64,000 nt of DNA from Dreissena polymorpha (GCF_020536995.1 NC_068359.1:100999747-101063746); one strand, 5' to 3'. Shown: positions 25,219-36,118, numbered from the stretch's first letter. Made by a program: numbers and translations. The notes: generated by a model not told the origin, from the sequence alone.

Positions 25219-26163
25219 TATGAGCATCATCATCATCAGCAGCATCAGCATCAGCATCATGATAATCAATAATAACAACTACATCATCATCATCAGCAGC
25301 AGCAGTAACAGCAGCATCAGCAGCATCAGCATCAGCAACATTATCATTATCATCATTATCATCAATAATAACAACTACATCATCATAATCATCAACAATG
25401 TCATCATCTTCATCACCGTTGTTTTGAATGTACGTAATATAAATGCATGTAGTTGTATTTGAACCTTTATATTATGTGTTTGTACTTTTTAACGTTAGTA
25501 TATCCATTATTGATTAAAATTCATCGGCTAGCAGTTATTTAATATACTTAAACGATACTTCAAGTTTTAAACGGCCAACACCAATTTACTTACAATAGTG
25601 GAATTAAGCTGCGTGAGAAATTCTTTTATCAACGCGTCGGGGTCGATCGTTTCTGCACCGTTATTTAAGTTCATCGCAAAATTGCTTATAGTTGTTGAAC
25701 ACGCCTCTACGAAAATGCTATTGCACATTTGATAATGAAGCACCTTTCGTCTCAATACATTTCTCAGGAATACAGTTTGGTCATTCAGATTCGCAAAGCC
25801 CATGTGCTTCCGCCCATAGAACACTTCTTTGGTGATATTTTCGGCCCTGTCGTTCAAATGTTTACCAAGCGCCCCGGACGAAAACGCCGCGCGCAGCGTG
25901 TTAGCGTCCGAAATTACTACCACATTTTTGCCGAACACTTTGAGTCGGAATATTTTACCATACTGCTTACTCCATCGTGTGAACAGTTGATGAGCTTGGC
26001 TCGCGTCGAGCTCAATACTATTTCCAAGTACGGGTAACCCTTTTGGTCCCCGTAGCACCCGAGAGCTTCCGCCCTTGCGGAGCGTTCCCGTCAACGCGTT
26101 TAATGTCACACCCTTAAGTTTTTGGCACGTGCTTTGTATTAAAGACATAACTTGTAACGCCAT
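20051..26163 (-). CDS. Cytochrome P450, CYP2-clan type, six exons, complete
   Basis: Exons on the minus strand: 26163-25594, 25153-24941, 23505-23367, 23073-22808, 21105-20972 and 20267-20051. All borders are GT-AG and all phases agree, giving 512 residues. Landmarks: hinge RGPKGLPVLGN (about 38-48), ExxR as EMLR (about 364-367), DFRPERF (about 416-422), and the heme-binding signature FSVGKRRCPGE with the ligand Cys at about 452. This is a heme-thiolate monooxygenase. The C-terminal region (GKKLLPADH, LLQHLHFRPPEGEEFP) is closest in style to the CYP1/17/21 side of the CYP2 clan. Oddities: where AGx(D/E)T(T/S) is expected in helix I the protein reads AGMSEM; the C-helix WxxxR region (about 128-140) has no Trp; the N terminus has no clear membrane anchor. 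An in-frame ATG also lies upstream at 26214. The substrate is unknown. Confidence 0.9.
20397..20580. repeat. (ATC)n microsatellite
   Basis: Long run of ATC repeats with a few interruptions (CCCATC, AAG), 130 bp upstream in plus coordinates of the last P450 exon, within the final intron. It produces a meaningless poly-Asp frame on the minus strand. Confidence 0.95.
21449..21845. mobile_element. Foldback MITE of about 397 bp in a P450 intron
   Basis: The ends form an imperfect inverted repeat that includes the perfect arm TCAAGATGGCGACGTCCATG at the left and its complement at the right. Inside is a second pair of arms (21579-21640 and 21671-21728) sharing CGAGTAAAGT-type and ATTCG blocks, so most of the element folds on itself. 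No coding capacity. AAGATGGCGAC near each end resembles a YY1 site. It lies in the intron between P450 exons four and five. Confidence 0.75.
23910..24119. mobile_element. 210-bp MITE with TTAAACCATT ends
   Basis: Left end TTAAACCATTTATGCCTAG and right end CTAGGCATTAATGGTTTAA are near-perfect inverted repeats. The interior carries GCAAACAGCG and GCGGCGTCTCATCAGGGTCTG, half of the palindrome found intact at 39708-39774. It lies in the intron between P450 exons two and three. Confidence 0.8.
25160..25415. repeat. Mixed (CAT)n / (CAG)n microsatellite abutting a splice acceptor
   Basis: Interleaved CAT and CAG triplets with AAT/ACT interruptions occupy the 3' end of P450 intron one. The array starts only about 6 bp from the acceptor of exon two (exon begins at 25153 on the minus strand). 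Confidence 0.95.
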
Positions 26164-26480
26164 GTGTATTACACTATATGTATTTGCTTTTAATTTTAAT
26201 TGTTTTGTTATCAATATACAAGCAGATGTGTTAAAAATTACAATTTACAACATTTTGGTATGCTAACAGATTTCTGTCTGACATGAAATAATAAATCATA
26301 GTTCACAATAGTTCCCTTTTGATAACTCTTAAATAGCAACACAAAAAGCGTTCTGAAAAATAACTTTTATTCAGATGTTCATAATATCCGAACTCATTCA
26401 CCATACACATGTGCTAATAGCTGTCTTAAATTTCAATGTTTTATATACCACCGAATCGCGTGATTGATTTGTACGCTCCT
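26164..26480. other. Upstream region of the P450 gene
   Basis: This AT-rich stretch would hold the 5' untranslated region and promoter of the P450 gene. I see no convincing TATA box at a suitable distance and cannot place the transcription start. Confidence 0.4.
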
Positions 26481-26998
26481 TTTAAAGGGATCTGTTCACG
26501 GTTTGGTAAATTGACAAAATTGAAAAAAAGTTGTTTCAGATTCACAAATTTTTGTTTTATTTATGATATTTGTGAGAAAACAGTATTACTGAACATTTAC
26601 CATAGTCCAATATAGCCATTATATGTATCTTTTGACGATTTGAAAACCTAAAAATTATAAAGCGTTGCAACGCGAAACGATTGAATAATTTGGAGAGTTC
26701 TGTTGTTGTCATTTGAATTTACGAAACTACGAAGATTGCTTATATAAAGTAAAAATACTTATACTGTGTATATCCGGCGGAATAGCCGAGAGGCATAATG
26801 CGTTTTTACTTCAGACTATCACCAGGACTCCGGGGGTCACTGGTTCGAGCCCTGGTACCGGCTACTTTTTTTCCTTTTTTATTTTTTTTCTGGATTTTTT
26901 TTCTGAAGCTTTTAAGATCCAATGTTTACATTTATCAATATAAAGCATTTAATGAAAAACTTCAACTATGCCAAAATCTGTGAAAAGGCCCCTTTAAG
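26481..26998. mobile_element. 518-bp inverted-repeat element enclosing a tRNA-like sequence
   Basis: The left end TTTAAAGGGATCTGTTCACG and the complement of the right end, CTTAAAGGGGCCTTTTCACA, are imperfect inverted repeats of about 27 bp. The interior holds a tRNA-like segment with Pol III-type boxes and a T-run. It lacks any protein-coding region. I recall the 'AAAGGGGCCTTTTCACAG' end as a recurrent mollusc repeat, but that was not checked. Confidence 0.65.
26773..26864 (+). tRNA. tRNA-like sequence (Leu/Ser type), probably not functional
   Basis: TAGCCGAGAGG (26783-26793) matches an A box and GGTTCGAGCCC (from 26842) a B box, at the spacing of a class II tRNA with a variable arm. The 3' side TACCGGC would pair with a 5' GCCGGTA, but the sequence present is CCGGCGGAA, so the acceptor stem is disturbed. 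A T-run starts at about 26866 and would end Pol III transcription. Best read as a tRNA-derived promoter inside the surrounding repeat element. Confidence 0.5.
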
Positions 26999-28163
26999 TA
27001 CGCCTTCGTATTTATTTACTATTTTCTACGCGCTTCACTAGCAACAAGTATCGATAAAATTGCTCATTATAGCATTAGCCAGCTATTTTACTTTCAAATA
27101 AATTCATTTTCTTAAGGCTTATGCTAAAAAGAAACGTTTGCGATTTGTTAGACTTAACAGTCTATTTTTATCTGATCATGAAATATGTAATTCGAATACC
27201 GTATATTTGACGATGTGGTCTGTCGAAATACGTAAGTTCTCTACGCGTTTCTACTAGAATAAAAACGTTAACGTCAAGTTACGAATACTTAACGTCAGAA
27301 AGCTTTTAACTATCCCAAGTTTAAATCATTTGCATGACATTTATGTTGTCTGCATTTATATTGTTGCTTTAATTATATGTAGCCAGTTTAATAAACAGAT
27401 GTAAACATGGTACAATTTAAGTTTTGCATTGGACTAGATAAAGTAACGTTGTGAATTTTAAATGGCAATTCATTTTTTTTTATAGCTTTCACCATCTTAC
27501 GTATGTTAAAGACGTTGTTTTTGTTCTTTTAAAAAAGCAGCTATTGGTTGATTATAATACGAATTGTTGGGATAACAGAAATAAAACCAATACAGTTTAA
27601 ATATGTTCACTTTTTAAAACAATGCGCCATCTCATAGTCTTAGTATTTAATTTCTTTGCACATGCGTTGGTGGATTAGCTTGTACTAAGTAAATGGATAA
27701 GTGATCTATAGCTGATCACATTTACATAATGTAACATATCTTTGATGTTGAAAGTCGTCTTTAGTAGCGCGTATCAAGTTAAGTAAAACTTAATCTGCGA
27801 CCGACACATGAGTGTATTTCTTTTTTTAAATATGTTTTACAAAGTTTTTTTTTCAACTTTAAGTTGATACATTTAGAACGGCGTATGTTGATCACGTATT
27901 TATTCACTATGATCAAACACATACTTTGTCAAAGCGTGTATATTTTATTATATGACTTAGCCTATTAACCAAGTGACCGAATACGACCTTTGAGTTAGCA
28001 ACAACGAGGAAACTGTTTTCATCGACAACAAAGGAAAACGTTGTGAATAAAATAGTTGTACGAAATGTGATTGGCAGACATATTTTGAACTCATTATGTC
28101 GTGACTGGAACTTAAAACCAGAAAATGGATAGTAAATGAATCAGAATTATGGAAATAACTTAC
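26999..28163. other. Gene-free stretch
   Basis: AT-rich sequence between the tRNA-like element and the exon ending at 28164. I see no exon with coding character. If that exon belongs to a live gene, its downstream exons are not recognisable here. Confidence 0.45.
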
Positions 28164-28719
28164 CAATTTCGAGAATACATCACTCAGTAATTGTTTGATA
28201 TAAAAATCCAGTTCTATATCGAGTTGCTGTCGATGTGCTATTGCGCATACTATCTTAAAAATTTCAGGATAAAAATCTGTTTTATAATGTTTAACAATGA
28301 TGTGTAGGTGTTCTTTTATTATTTCCTTTTGTTTATCACTCTTATCGCAATAGTTTTGGAACGAAAATCGAGTATTCTCTAGCACATAGTCTTGTAAAAA
28401 CAGACCTTATCGGCCGTCCGTGGCCGTATGTTGTAAACATTCCAATGTCGATTCTATCGTGTTTAACACAAAGCATTTTTTTAACAAAAGGAAAACGAAA
28501 ATAAGTCACTGATCCGAACGTTTTACGAATATCGTGAAAATATTGATGCAGTATTCCCTTCTTACTAACATTAAACGGAACAATATGCATATTCGGACAC
28601 GTCGTTGTCGATGCCTGGCTTTTATAGGAATTCGTGTTTGGTCCTTCTTTCATTCCTTCTCTAGAACACATTGAAGACGATGATCTACGTAACGCTATTA
28701 ACACTCTTTTTAATCCCAT
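28164..28719 (-). pseudogene. Unrecognised first exon with an apparent one-base frameshift
   Basis: An ATG at 28719 opens MGLKRVLIALRRSSSS, an Arg/Ser-rich leader like a mitochondrial targeting peptide. The segment DIRKTFGSVTYFRFPFVKK follows, with a faint resemblance to the N-terminal part of mitochondrial P450s. At about 28395-28400 the frame is lost within a run of five T. With four T it would continue as LQDYVLENTRFSFQNY and on to VFSKL, where a strong donor (TTG/gtaagt) ends the exon at 28164. A TATA box lies about 55-70 bp upstream of the ATG. Promoter, leader and donor suggest a real gene start; the shift may be a mutation or an assembly error. No downstream exon was found. Function unknown. 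Confidence 0.4.
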
Positions 28720-28774
28720 TTAACTCGACGGTATTATTATTTTATCAATGAATACTGTCTATTACACTTCGGAC

Positions 28775-28789
28775 TTTATATATATATAA
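28775..28789 (-). promoter_or_regulatory. TATA box
   Basis: TTATATATATATAAAG on the minus strand lies 56-70 bp upstream of the ATG at 28719, compatible with a transcription start near 28745. Confidence 0.45.
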
Positions 28790-29811
28790 CCCTATCACTC
28801 GATAAACAAAATTGCCACATTGAAGTTCAAGATCAACATTTACAATTAAAGTTTGTTATTCAACCGTATGGATAAAGCTATTCAACACTACGATAGATTA
28901 AGACCTGGCCTAAATTACCCGTTCATCATTCGAAGAATGAAGACGTTTTCGGCCGTCTCAGCTGTAATGAATATCAGAAAATTCGCAACTGGAACGGTGC
29001 AGTGGTGATTCAGTTAAGAATTCCTATATCAAATTACATGTGTCGACACAGCTCATAAAAAGTACACATACATTTTTACAATACCTTCGTGACTTTTGTT
29101 TAACGTACTTAATCTACTTTTAAAATATATTGTCATACCAGTGTATGTATATATGATAACAATACAAGTAACACAATAACCCAGTTATGTAACTTCGGTA
29201 ACAAGTGTCTGAATATGAATGTCACATTTTATCCAGCAGATTAAAGGTCAATGATTCGTGTCAATAATGTCAAATACGAGACTTGAACCAGAGAACTATG
29301 ACTTAGTGGCTTAACCCCCACCCCTACCCCAGTCGCTAGGTGGACCACATATTCACTACGCCAAGGCGACCTTTAGTTAATGGTATTAATTTACTTTGCA
29401 TTTAGTCAATTGTTCTAAGAGCATACGAGCCATAAAGGTCTATCAAATCCTTTTTGTAGTCGTTCTCGAAAATCATTATTACATCATAAGTAACACATAA
29501 TTTACGTCCCAACACTAAGCACGATTATTTACACCAACATAATTATCAGAACATGTAACGTCCGAGATCTGCATTGAACTATGACTTGGTCGAGCGATTA
29601 ATAATGTATACTGGTCCATTACAGTGTGTACTTATTTACAAACAAACTGTTTCAATCTTAATAAAACATTGATTTGCTATCTCATGATAAAAACAACATA
29701 ATAATCGTTGTTAATTGCAATCTACTGACTAAAACACAAAATAAAATCGTTTTAATGTATGCAATCTTGCTTAAGTAAGAGCTATATCTTTAAACGAAAC
29801 AATACTTGATT
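28790..29811. other. Gene-free stretch
   Basis: No coding or RNA gene is supported. GGTTCAAGTCTC on the minus strand near 29285 looks like an isolated B box, without a matching tRNA fold. Confidence 0.45.
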
Positions 29812-29826
29812 TTCGCCTGGAATGAT
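29812..29826. repeat. Target-site duplication of the LINE, left copy
   Basis: TTCGCCTGGAATGAT is repeated exactly at 31763-31777, bracketing the LINE fragment. Confidence 0.95.
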
Positions 29827-31762
29827 TTTTTTTTTATTCAATATAAAACATACAATGTAAATATGTGCATAAGCAAGAACAAAAGTGGTATAATACAACA
29901 GTAATTATGTCAAACACATATTATACATGATATGCTAGGATATACTGTTTTGTTTTTTTTTGCTTTGGTTGCATGTGGTGTATGCTGTTATTTTTAAATG
30001 TAATAATCAATCCTATAGATGAGTTGCGTAGAGTTAAGAAGAAGACAACTGGACTGGGTTATGAAAGTTTATGCGTTTCCATTTTTGTTCAAAAATATGA
30101 AGTTTATCATTATTGAGGGCTATTTCTTTTTCAATTTGGATCTTTAGTTTTAAATAGTTTATAAAACAGTTGAAAGTAGGTATTTGTTTTTTGTATTTGA
30201 AGCTAGATATAAAATATTTCATTAATATGATAATGTGGTTCACAGTGTTATTAATTTCTGGTATTTTAAAATTATTCACACCGAAACTGATATTTAAGAG
30301 AGACAGTTTTAATTTTAATTGTTGGTTCTCTAGAAATGTTGTTAACTGGTTCCATAGAATTTGAATATGTTTGCACTCCCAGAAAAGGTGTTCTATTGTT
30401 TCAATGTGCTCGCTGCATATATCACATAAATTTGTGTTGGATAGGTTGCATTTAAAAAGGTATTTATTTGTAGCTATGATTCTATGAACATATTTATATT
30501 GAAAATTTCTCAGTGTGCTATCAATAGTTGTTTTATATGGCATGATAAATATTTGTTTCCAATTAAATTCTTGTTCTCGAAGAAGGCTTCGCCATTTATT
30601 TTGAATCTTGGAGTTTTCTGCAGGGTGTTTAATTTGTAGTTTGTAAAATATTTTGTTTGTTTTGTTTTGTTTTGCAAGTATGTTTTCCGTGAATGATGTT
30701 TGAGTACACGGTGTGTTATTTGTATTAATTGTAGATTTAATATGTATGGGTATGCTTTTAATAAATGTGTAATACATTAGGAAATTGCCCGAAGGTATTC
30801 CGTATATATAACATATATTCTCAAAAGAATAGAAGTCTTTTATTCTGTAATCATACAAATGGTCGACATATTTAATGCTTTTTTCAAACCAATGTTTATA
30901 GAAAAAAGTCTTATTGTTTGAAGTTATGTCTTTATTGTTCCATAAAATAGTTTTACTGGTGATTTTGGTTTCTAGATTATGAGTAACATTAGTCCATGCC
31001 GATAAAACATTAGACAGAAAAATGTTTTCGTTTGCAATTTCATGCAAAATGGTATTGCTGATGTTACATTCAAAAAGTAAGGAGTCACCATATTTCGTTA
31101 GGATTTCCTGGTAGAATAATTTCCATTTACTTGTATTGGTATTATCTAGATATCTTTTAACCCAGCTGCATTTGATTGCATTCAAGAATGAGTCGATGTC
31201 CGTTAATTGGATACCTCCATTTTCTACAGATTGAATTAACTGAGTTCGCTTAATTTTATCAGGTTTACCGTCCCATATGAAATTAAATATTTCTGATTGT
31301 ATATCTTTTATAATATCATTTGGTGGGTTTGGGAGAACTGTTAGTGTATAAATTAGTTTAGGGAGTGCAAATGTTTTCAACACCGTGTTTTTTCCGATTA
31401 GTGTAAGTTTACGATGCTGCCATGATTTTAAACAATTTTTAAATTTTTGTAATTTAGGCAGTATGTTTTTTAGAACTGTTTCATTTTCATTGTTTGTAAA
31501 GGTTATTCCTAACGTTGTTGCTTCATCTGATGTCCAGTGGAATTTCATTTCTTTTTTAAGTTGAATACTACTTTGTTTAAATTTACCTACTCGTAGCACA
31601 GTGCATTTACTTTTGTTAAGTTTAAGACCCGATGCCATTCCAAAAAGGGTAAGCGATTCTATAAGATTATTGAATGAGTCAATATTGTCATTTAAAAAAT
31701 AAGTTGCGTCGTCAGCAAATAGGGACTGTTTAATTTCTTCGTCAGGTTCTAGCGATATTCCA
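29827..31762 (-). mobile_element. 5'-truncated L1/Tx1-like LINE insertion
   Basis: A minus-strand non-LTR retrotransposon cut off at its 5' end inside the reverse-transcriptase domain. It ends with a 3' untranslated region and a short A-tail (T-run from 29825 on the plus strand). The perfect 15-bp target duplications on both sides show a single target-primed insertion. With no mismatch between them and a fully open frame, the insertion is recent. Confidence 0.95.
30034..31761 (-). CDS. LINE ORF2 fragment: reverse transcriptase C-terminal part and zinc knuckle
   Basis: The frame is open from the truncation point (GISLEPDEE) to a stop at 30034, 575 codons. It starts just before the catalytic FADD box (SLFADDATYF) of the reverse transcriptase, so the fingers, most of the palm and the endonuclease are missing. 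The thumb and connecting region follow (LGITFTNNENE, LIGKNTVLKTFALPKLIY, FIWDGKPDKIKR, ENGGIQLTDIDSFLNAIK), as in L1/Tx1-type LINEs. A C-terminal zf-RVT motif with CDICSEHIETIEHLFWEC comes after. It has no start of its own; an internal ATG lies at 31638. It cannot transpose by itself. Confidence 0.9.
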   Translation of the reverse strand, partial: GISLEPDEEIKQSLFADDATYFLNDNIDSFNNLIESLTLFGMASGLKLNKSKCTVLRVGKFKQSSIQLKKEMKFHWTSDEATTLGITFTNNENETVLKNILPKLQKFKNCLKSWQHRKLTLIGKNTVLKTFALPKLIYTLTVLPNPPNDIIKDIQSEIFNFIWDGKPDKIKRTQLIQSVENGGIQLTDIDSFLNAIKCSWVKRYLDNTNTSKWKLFYQEILTKYGDSLLFECNISNTILHEIANENIFLSNVLSAWTNVTHNLETKITSKTILWNNKDITSNNKTFFYKHWFEKSIKYVDHLYDYRIKDFYSFENICYIYGIPSGNFLMYYTFIKSIPIHIKSTINTNNTPCTQTSFTENILAKQNKTNKIFYKLQIKHPAENSKIQNKWRSLLREQEFNWKQIFIMPYKTTIDSTLRNFQYKYVHRIIATNKYLFKCNLSNTNLCDICSEHIETIEHLFWECKHIQILWNQLTTFLENQQLKLKLSLLNISFGVNNFKIPEINNTVNHIIILMKYFISSFKYKKQIPTFNCFINYLKLKIQIEKEIALNNDKLHIFEQKWKRINFHNPVQLSSS

Positions 31763-31777
31763 TTCGCCTGGAATGAT
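31763..31777. repeat. Target-site duplication of the LINE, right copy
   Basis: TTCGCCTGGAATGAT, identical to 29812-29826. Confidence 0.95.
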
Positions 31778-32229
31778 ATTGCAGTGCATACTTTATACTA
31801 ATATTGTATTTACAAGTGTAGAATAAAAATGTTAATGTGTATGCAAATCCATGGATCGATCATTTAAAACATTATATGATCTATCCTTGTGTTTATAGTT
31901 TATTTCATTAGCCGACTAATTGCTCATTACCGAGATATTTAATACGTTTTATTTTTTCATTCACTTTCTTTCCATTTGTGTGTGTATATTTGTTGATCTC
32001 TACCTTTGATTTCAATAAACTCATGTAAGTCTTCAATAACATAAAGACTTAGATTATATAATACACATTACTATATAAAACTATTATAACTATCATTTCC
32101 TTTTACTGTGTTTGATTACCATATTTGTATCTATTTCACTACAAATGGTATAAATCAGTATTAATAGGAGACGGTCGAGACAGTCGATAGTTATTGATAA
32201 CTCATGTTATACATATTTTTAAGTCATTG

Positions 32230-32445
32230 CTTTTTATGCCCCAGGTAGGGTGGCATATAGCAGTCGCACTGTCCGTCCGTCTGTCTGTCCGTCCGTCCGT
32301 CTGTCCGCCACACTTTGCGTTTAGGTTTCGAAAAATGCTCATAACTTCTATGTCGCTTCAGATCTAACCTTCATATTTGGTATGCATGTGTCGAAAAAGC
32401 GTTTTTCGGGGGCATATGTCTTCCGATGGAGACAGCTCTTGTTTC
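32230..32445. repeat. Dispersed repeat with a GTCC/GTCT tetranucleotide tract
   Basis: GCCCCAGGTAGGGTGGCATA opens the block, followed by CAGTCGCACTGTCCGTCCGT and a tetranucleotide tract at about 32268-32310. GCTCATAACTTCTATGTCGC, TTTGGTATGCATGTG and GGGGGCATATGTCTTCCGA come after. This arrangement is a common bivalve repeat as I remember it. Confidence 0.6.
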
Positions 32446-35400
32446 AAGTGGATTGAACTCATAATAATTATTTCTTTACTGTTATCTTATTAAGTTGTGC
32501 ATTCTTTTCATTTTGAATATAAATTGTTCTAATACTTAACATTTTCCTCCACTATCGTCCATTTCGATGCGCAACGTTGGTCGCAGCATCCAATTATAAA
32601 TTATTTAACAACCAACTCGATTTATCTTAAATATATTCAAGTGCTCCGTAATTGCCTTCTTTTCTCAACCGCGCCTCTGAACGCTCACATAAAATCACGC
32701 TACCGTGCTTACAGCGCCCGTTATCACAGGACGGGATCGGTTACGCATTGCATCACCGCGGATTTTACCCCGTACAAAGCGGCCAGTAGAGTTGTGCAGA
32801 CGAAAGAAGGCGACTTCAATTCACCGACCCACGCAGTTTTCATGATCGATAGGCTACTGTAATAAGCGATACAATTAAACGAAAAATGTGAAAGTTGCAC
32901 AATCATTCGGAATGATGCAACTACAAAGAGATTGTAAAGTGATGTTTCTAGTGAGTCATCTTCAGGAATTTGTACGTAGGACTGAACTATGGACGGCAGA
33001 GGCCAACCTTCCAATAAACGGGTTTTACGTCTATTTGACTCCATAAATCATAAGGGTACACCTTTCCTTATTTTTCCCACAAACTTGGATATAATTAATA
33101 TTAATATTTCACAATCTAGCTATTCCAGTCATGGTTCTGATAAACATGGCTGACAGATCACAACAGTGATTGGATAATAAAATATGAATTATATGCATCA
33201 CACAAGTTCATATTGCTTATAATTATTAACACGTAGCCTCGAATCATGGAGCATTCAATTCATTCACTGTTCACACACCTACGCAAAATCGTAGACTGTG
33301 CGAATACCAGGCTTTTTCTATTTTTTGTCATTATGCATATTATGATCTTCTGTTGTTAAACATGTAACCTTCTATACATAAAACCCTATATTTTTTATTT
33401 CACATATGAGGCTCTTCTTAGAAATAGTTTGGGCATTTGCTTTCGATTGCTGCACTACCATAAATTAATTAAAAAAAATATGGAGAGGCTGTGCCAACGA
33501 TGGTTACCTTGCATTATTGTATAGACTTAGCAGCGTACTGTAATACGCATATATAAGTCCCTTCGACTGGGGGAACAGTAAGAGGCATGATTCGCACGTT
33601 TAAAAAGGTGCAAAGCTACGCATGACAGTGCTTTATAGAATTTATAAACAATTAAATTGTTGTTACGAACCGCCCACATTGCCGCCTTCAACATTTGGAT
33701 GCTTGATGATAATTCATCTATCGCCATTTTGGGGCTACTATCTAAACGTAATTGTTCACAATGGAGAAACTGCTTAATCACGAAATTGACATCTGGCCAA
33801 CTGTCAATCAGATTCTTATCTAAAAATCGATCGACCAATCAGCGATCGATAAATCGGGCGGCGCGCCGGTTGCTAACGACCTGTCCGCCATTTTCTAGAC
33901 ATGCCGAATGCCTAGTTCTTATTTATTCAACGAGGTTCGTTTATTTTGTTCGAAAATATAGGAAACGAAATATAGTGAAACGGGGTAAGCAAGGTTAATG
34001 TAACTCGCACAAATTATCCAGATAGATAGGTTAGAGGAATTTAATTTATACCGATTCCAGCGCGGAAATGTGGTCTTGACAAGTGCGAGTGGAAGCTTCA
34101 ATGTGTAGAATTACCGCAATCCCCCATATAGAAAATTTAATTTATTTCAGAAACTGAAAATGTCATATAAGCAATATTAAGTATGGATTATATCACGTGT
34201 AGATCTATATGTAAACTAATATGGAATATTAGTATTTGCCTAACTTGACGAACGCTACGTTATAAATCGCTTTTTAAGTCAGAAACAAATGAAAACTATT
34301 TTATATTACTATTTTGATAAAAACGTAAAAACAAATGTCACTGCTTTGTTGTTCTGCAATTTCAATTTCCGTGATAAATAAATGCCCATAAGCAATCTTT
34401 AAGTTAACATTATTTATATCACTTTTATACCTAACAACATGGGGGATTTCGGTACCCGATCGGCATCAGAACTTGTGAAAAACTTCCATCCCAGATATAA
34501 AGCGTCATTCGTGTCAAATACATGTGGGGAAAAATGTTTCGTTAGTATTTTCGTAAATGAAATAAGTAAATACCAGTGACCAGGTGTTCATTTATTACTA
34601 ATACCACCAATACACGTAGTAACAGTAATTTAGATTTCGGTAAGCGCGCAAGAGTTTGAAAACGTGTTTTAAGTACCGAAATACCCTTCATACATAGCTA
34701 TTGTTCTTTATAAACTTATATTGTTTGCATTTGCATAATAAATTAAGGTCACAACTCTTTTTACCAGTGTATCACGGAGTGACAAAAGTCCAAAAAATCA
34801 TTCCGAATATCGCGTAATCTATAGGCAATCTATAGGAAAGATGCCACTTTGGTGTAAGCTTGTCTAGGTTTTCTAACCGCTAAGCAACGTGACTGAGTGG
34901 GCGGAGCGATCATCGTCAAGAACACATGTCAATTATCAGATAGCCGCTTTAGATACGTATACGTACTCTAATAACAACAAGCCCTCAGTTTTATGCCAAG
35001 CTCGGAACAAACTTCGCAAATCCCGTATGCATTACGTTCTAGTAAGCCAATCCTCGACACTGTTAATCAAAGCGCTGAAGGCACTGAAGATGTGCGCTAT
35101 TGCATAATTTAACACGCAATTCATTTTTCAAAATCAATCGCAAGTTTGAAATGAACACACGCCATTCAACTTTATAAAGTGTGTGTCATAGCGCACTGGT
35201 CGAGTTTTGTGTGCACTTTTTATCATCCTTATTATTTCGTGGAAATAACTTAGACAAAATAAAAACAACATGCTTTTTGGACGTTCTGAAAGCATAGAAA
35301 GTATGATGAATATGGTAATGAGAACTTAATATAAAGAAAATTTGCAGTCACCATCATATTAAAGGAATAGTTTTTCTAATATCAAATAACTATCACACCA

Positions 35401-36118
35401 AGAATATAAATTAATAATGAAAGTTCCGTGTACACAACTTTTGATTTTTGACACCATATACAAATTCAAAATAAACAATAATCTTTGTATCTTGTATATG
35501 GAGGAATAAAAGTATATAAACATTGCTGTTTATGCTTAACTTGTTACCCGAGCAGTTCACACGGTGTCAACAGCGCTGACATAAACATAGGTATAGAGCA
35601 CTTATGCGCTTTTAGGCGTAGCTGTTTTACTCAGTTTTCATCTTAGTGACTTTTACATAACGCCAACAGACACGCATGAATATTTTCGAAATTCTCATAA
35701 GCTGATTCGAGATACAACCGCTGAATTTTTGCTACATCACTGCGTTTGTGCTCAATTCAAAGCATGTAGCACTGTTCAGTGTAAGGAATTCCGGACTACT
35801 CTCTGTATGCTCAAACGACACAAATTGTTGCGCTGTTACAATTACGCGTTACAATCCATCTCGCAGAATTTCACTTTCGCCTCCAAGATGAGAAAACACT
35901 CATTAGCGAAATAGTATAGTGTCACGATAAGAGAAAATCGTTTAATTATCATACCACAATGTTTGCCGTACTTGGTCAGCACGTCTGGAAATCATTCCTT
36001 AATGTGTGGATAGGCTGCCATTATTAACAAGTTTGCTATTTTGAATTCAATTTTGTATCAAAACGCATTGTTCTTAAATGTGGCATTTTCAATTCGCAAT
36101 GAGATTTGTAATGACCCT

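Noticed and set aside
29270-29380. tRNA-like sequence on the minus strand
   Set aside because: There is a B-box-like GGTTCAAGTCTC, but no acceptor or anticodon stem can be formed.
32724-33044. Minus-strand open frame with a possible start MKTAWVGELK
   Set aside because: No domain, no convincing donor or partner exon, and the opposite strand is open as well.
33527-33838. Minus-strand open frame MVDRFLDKNLIDSW near a GC-rich, CCGCCATTTTC-containing stretch
   Set aside because: It could be a first exon near a promoter, but no splice partner or known domain was found.
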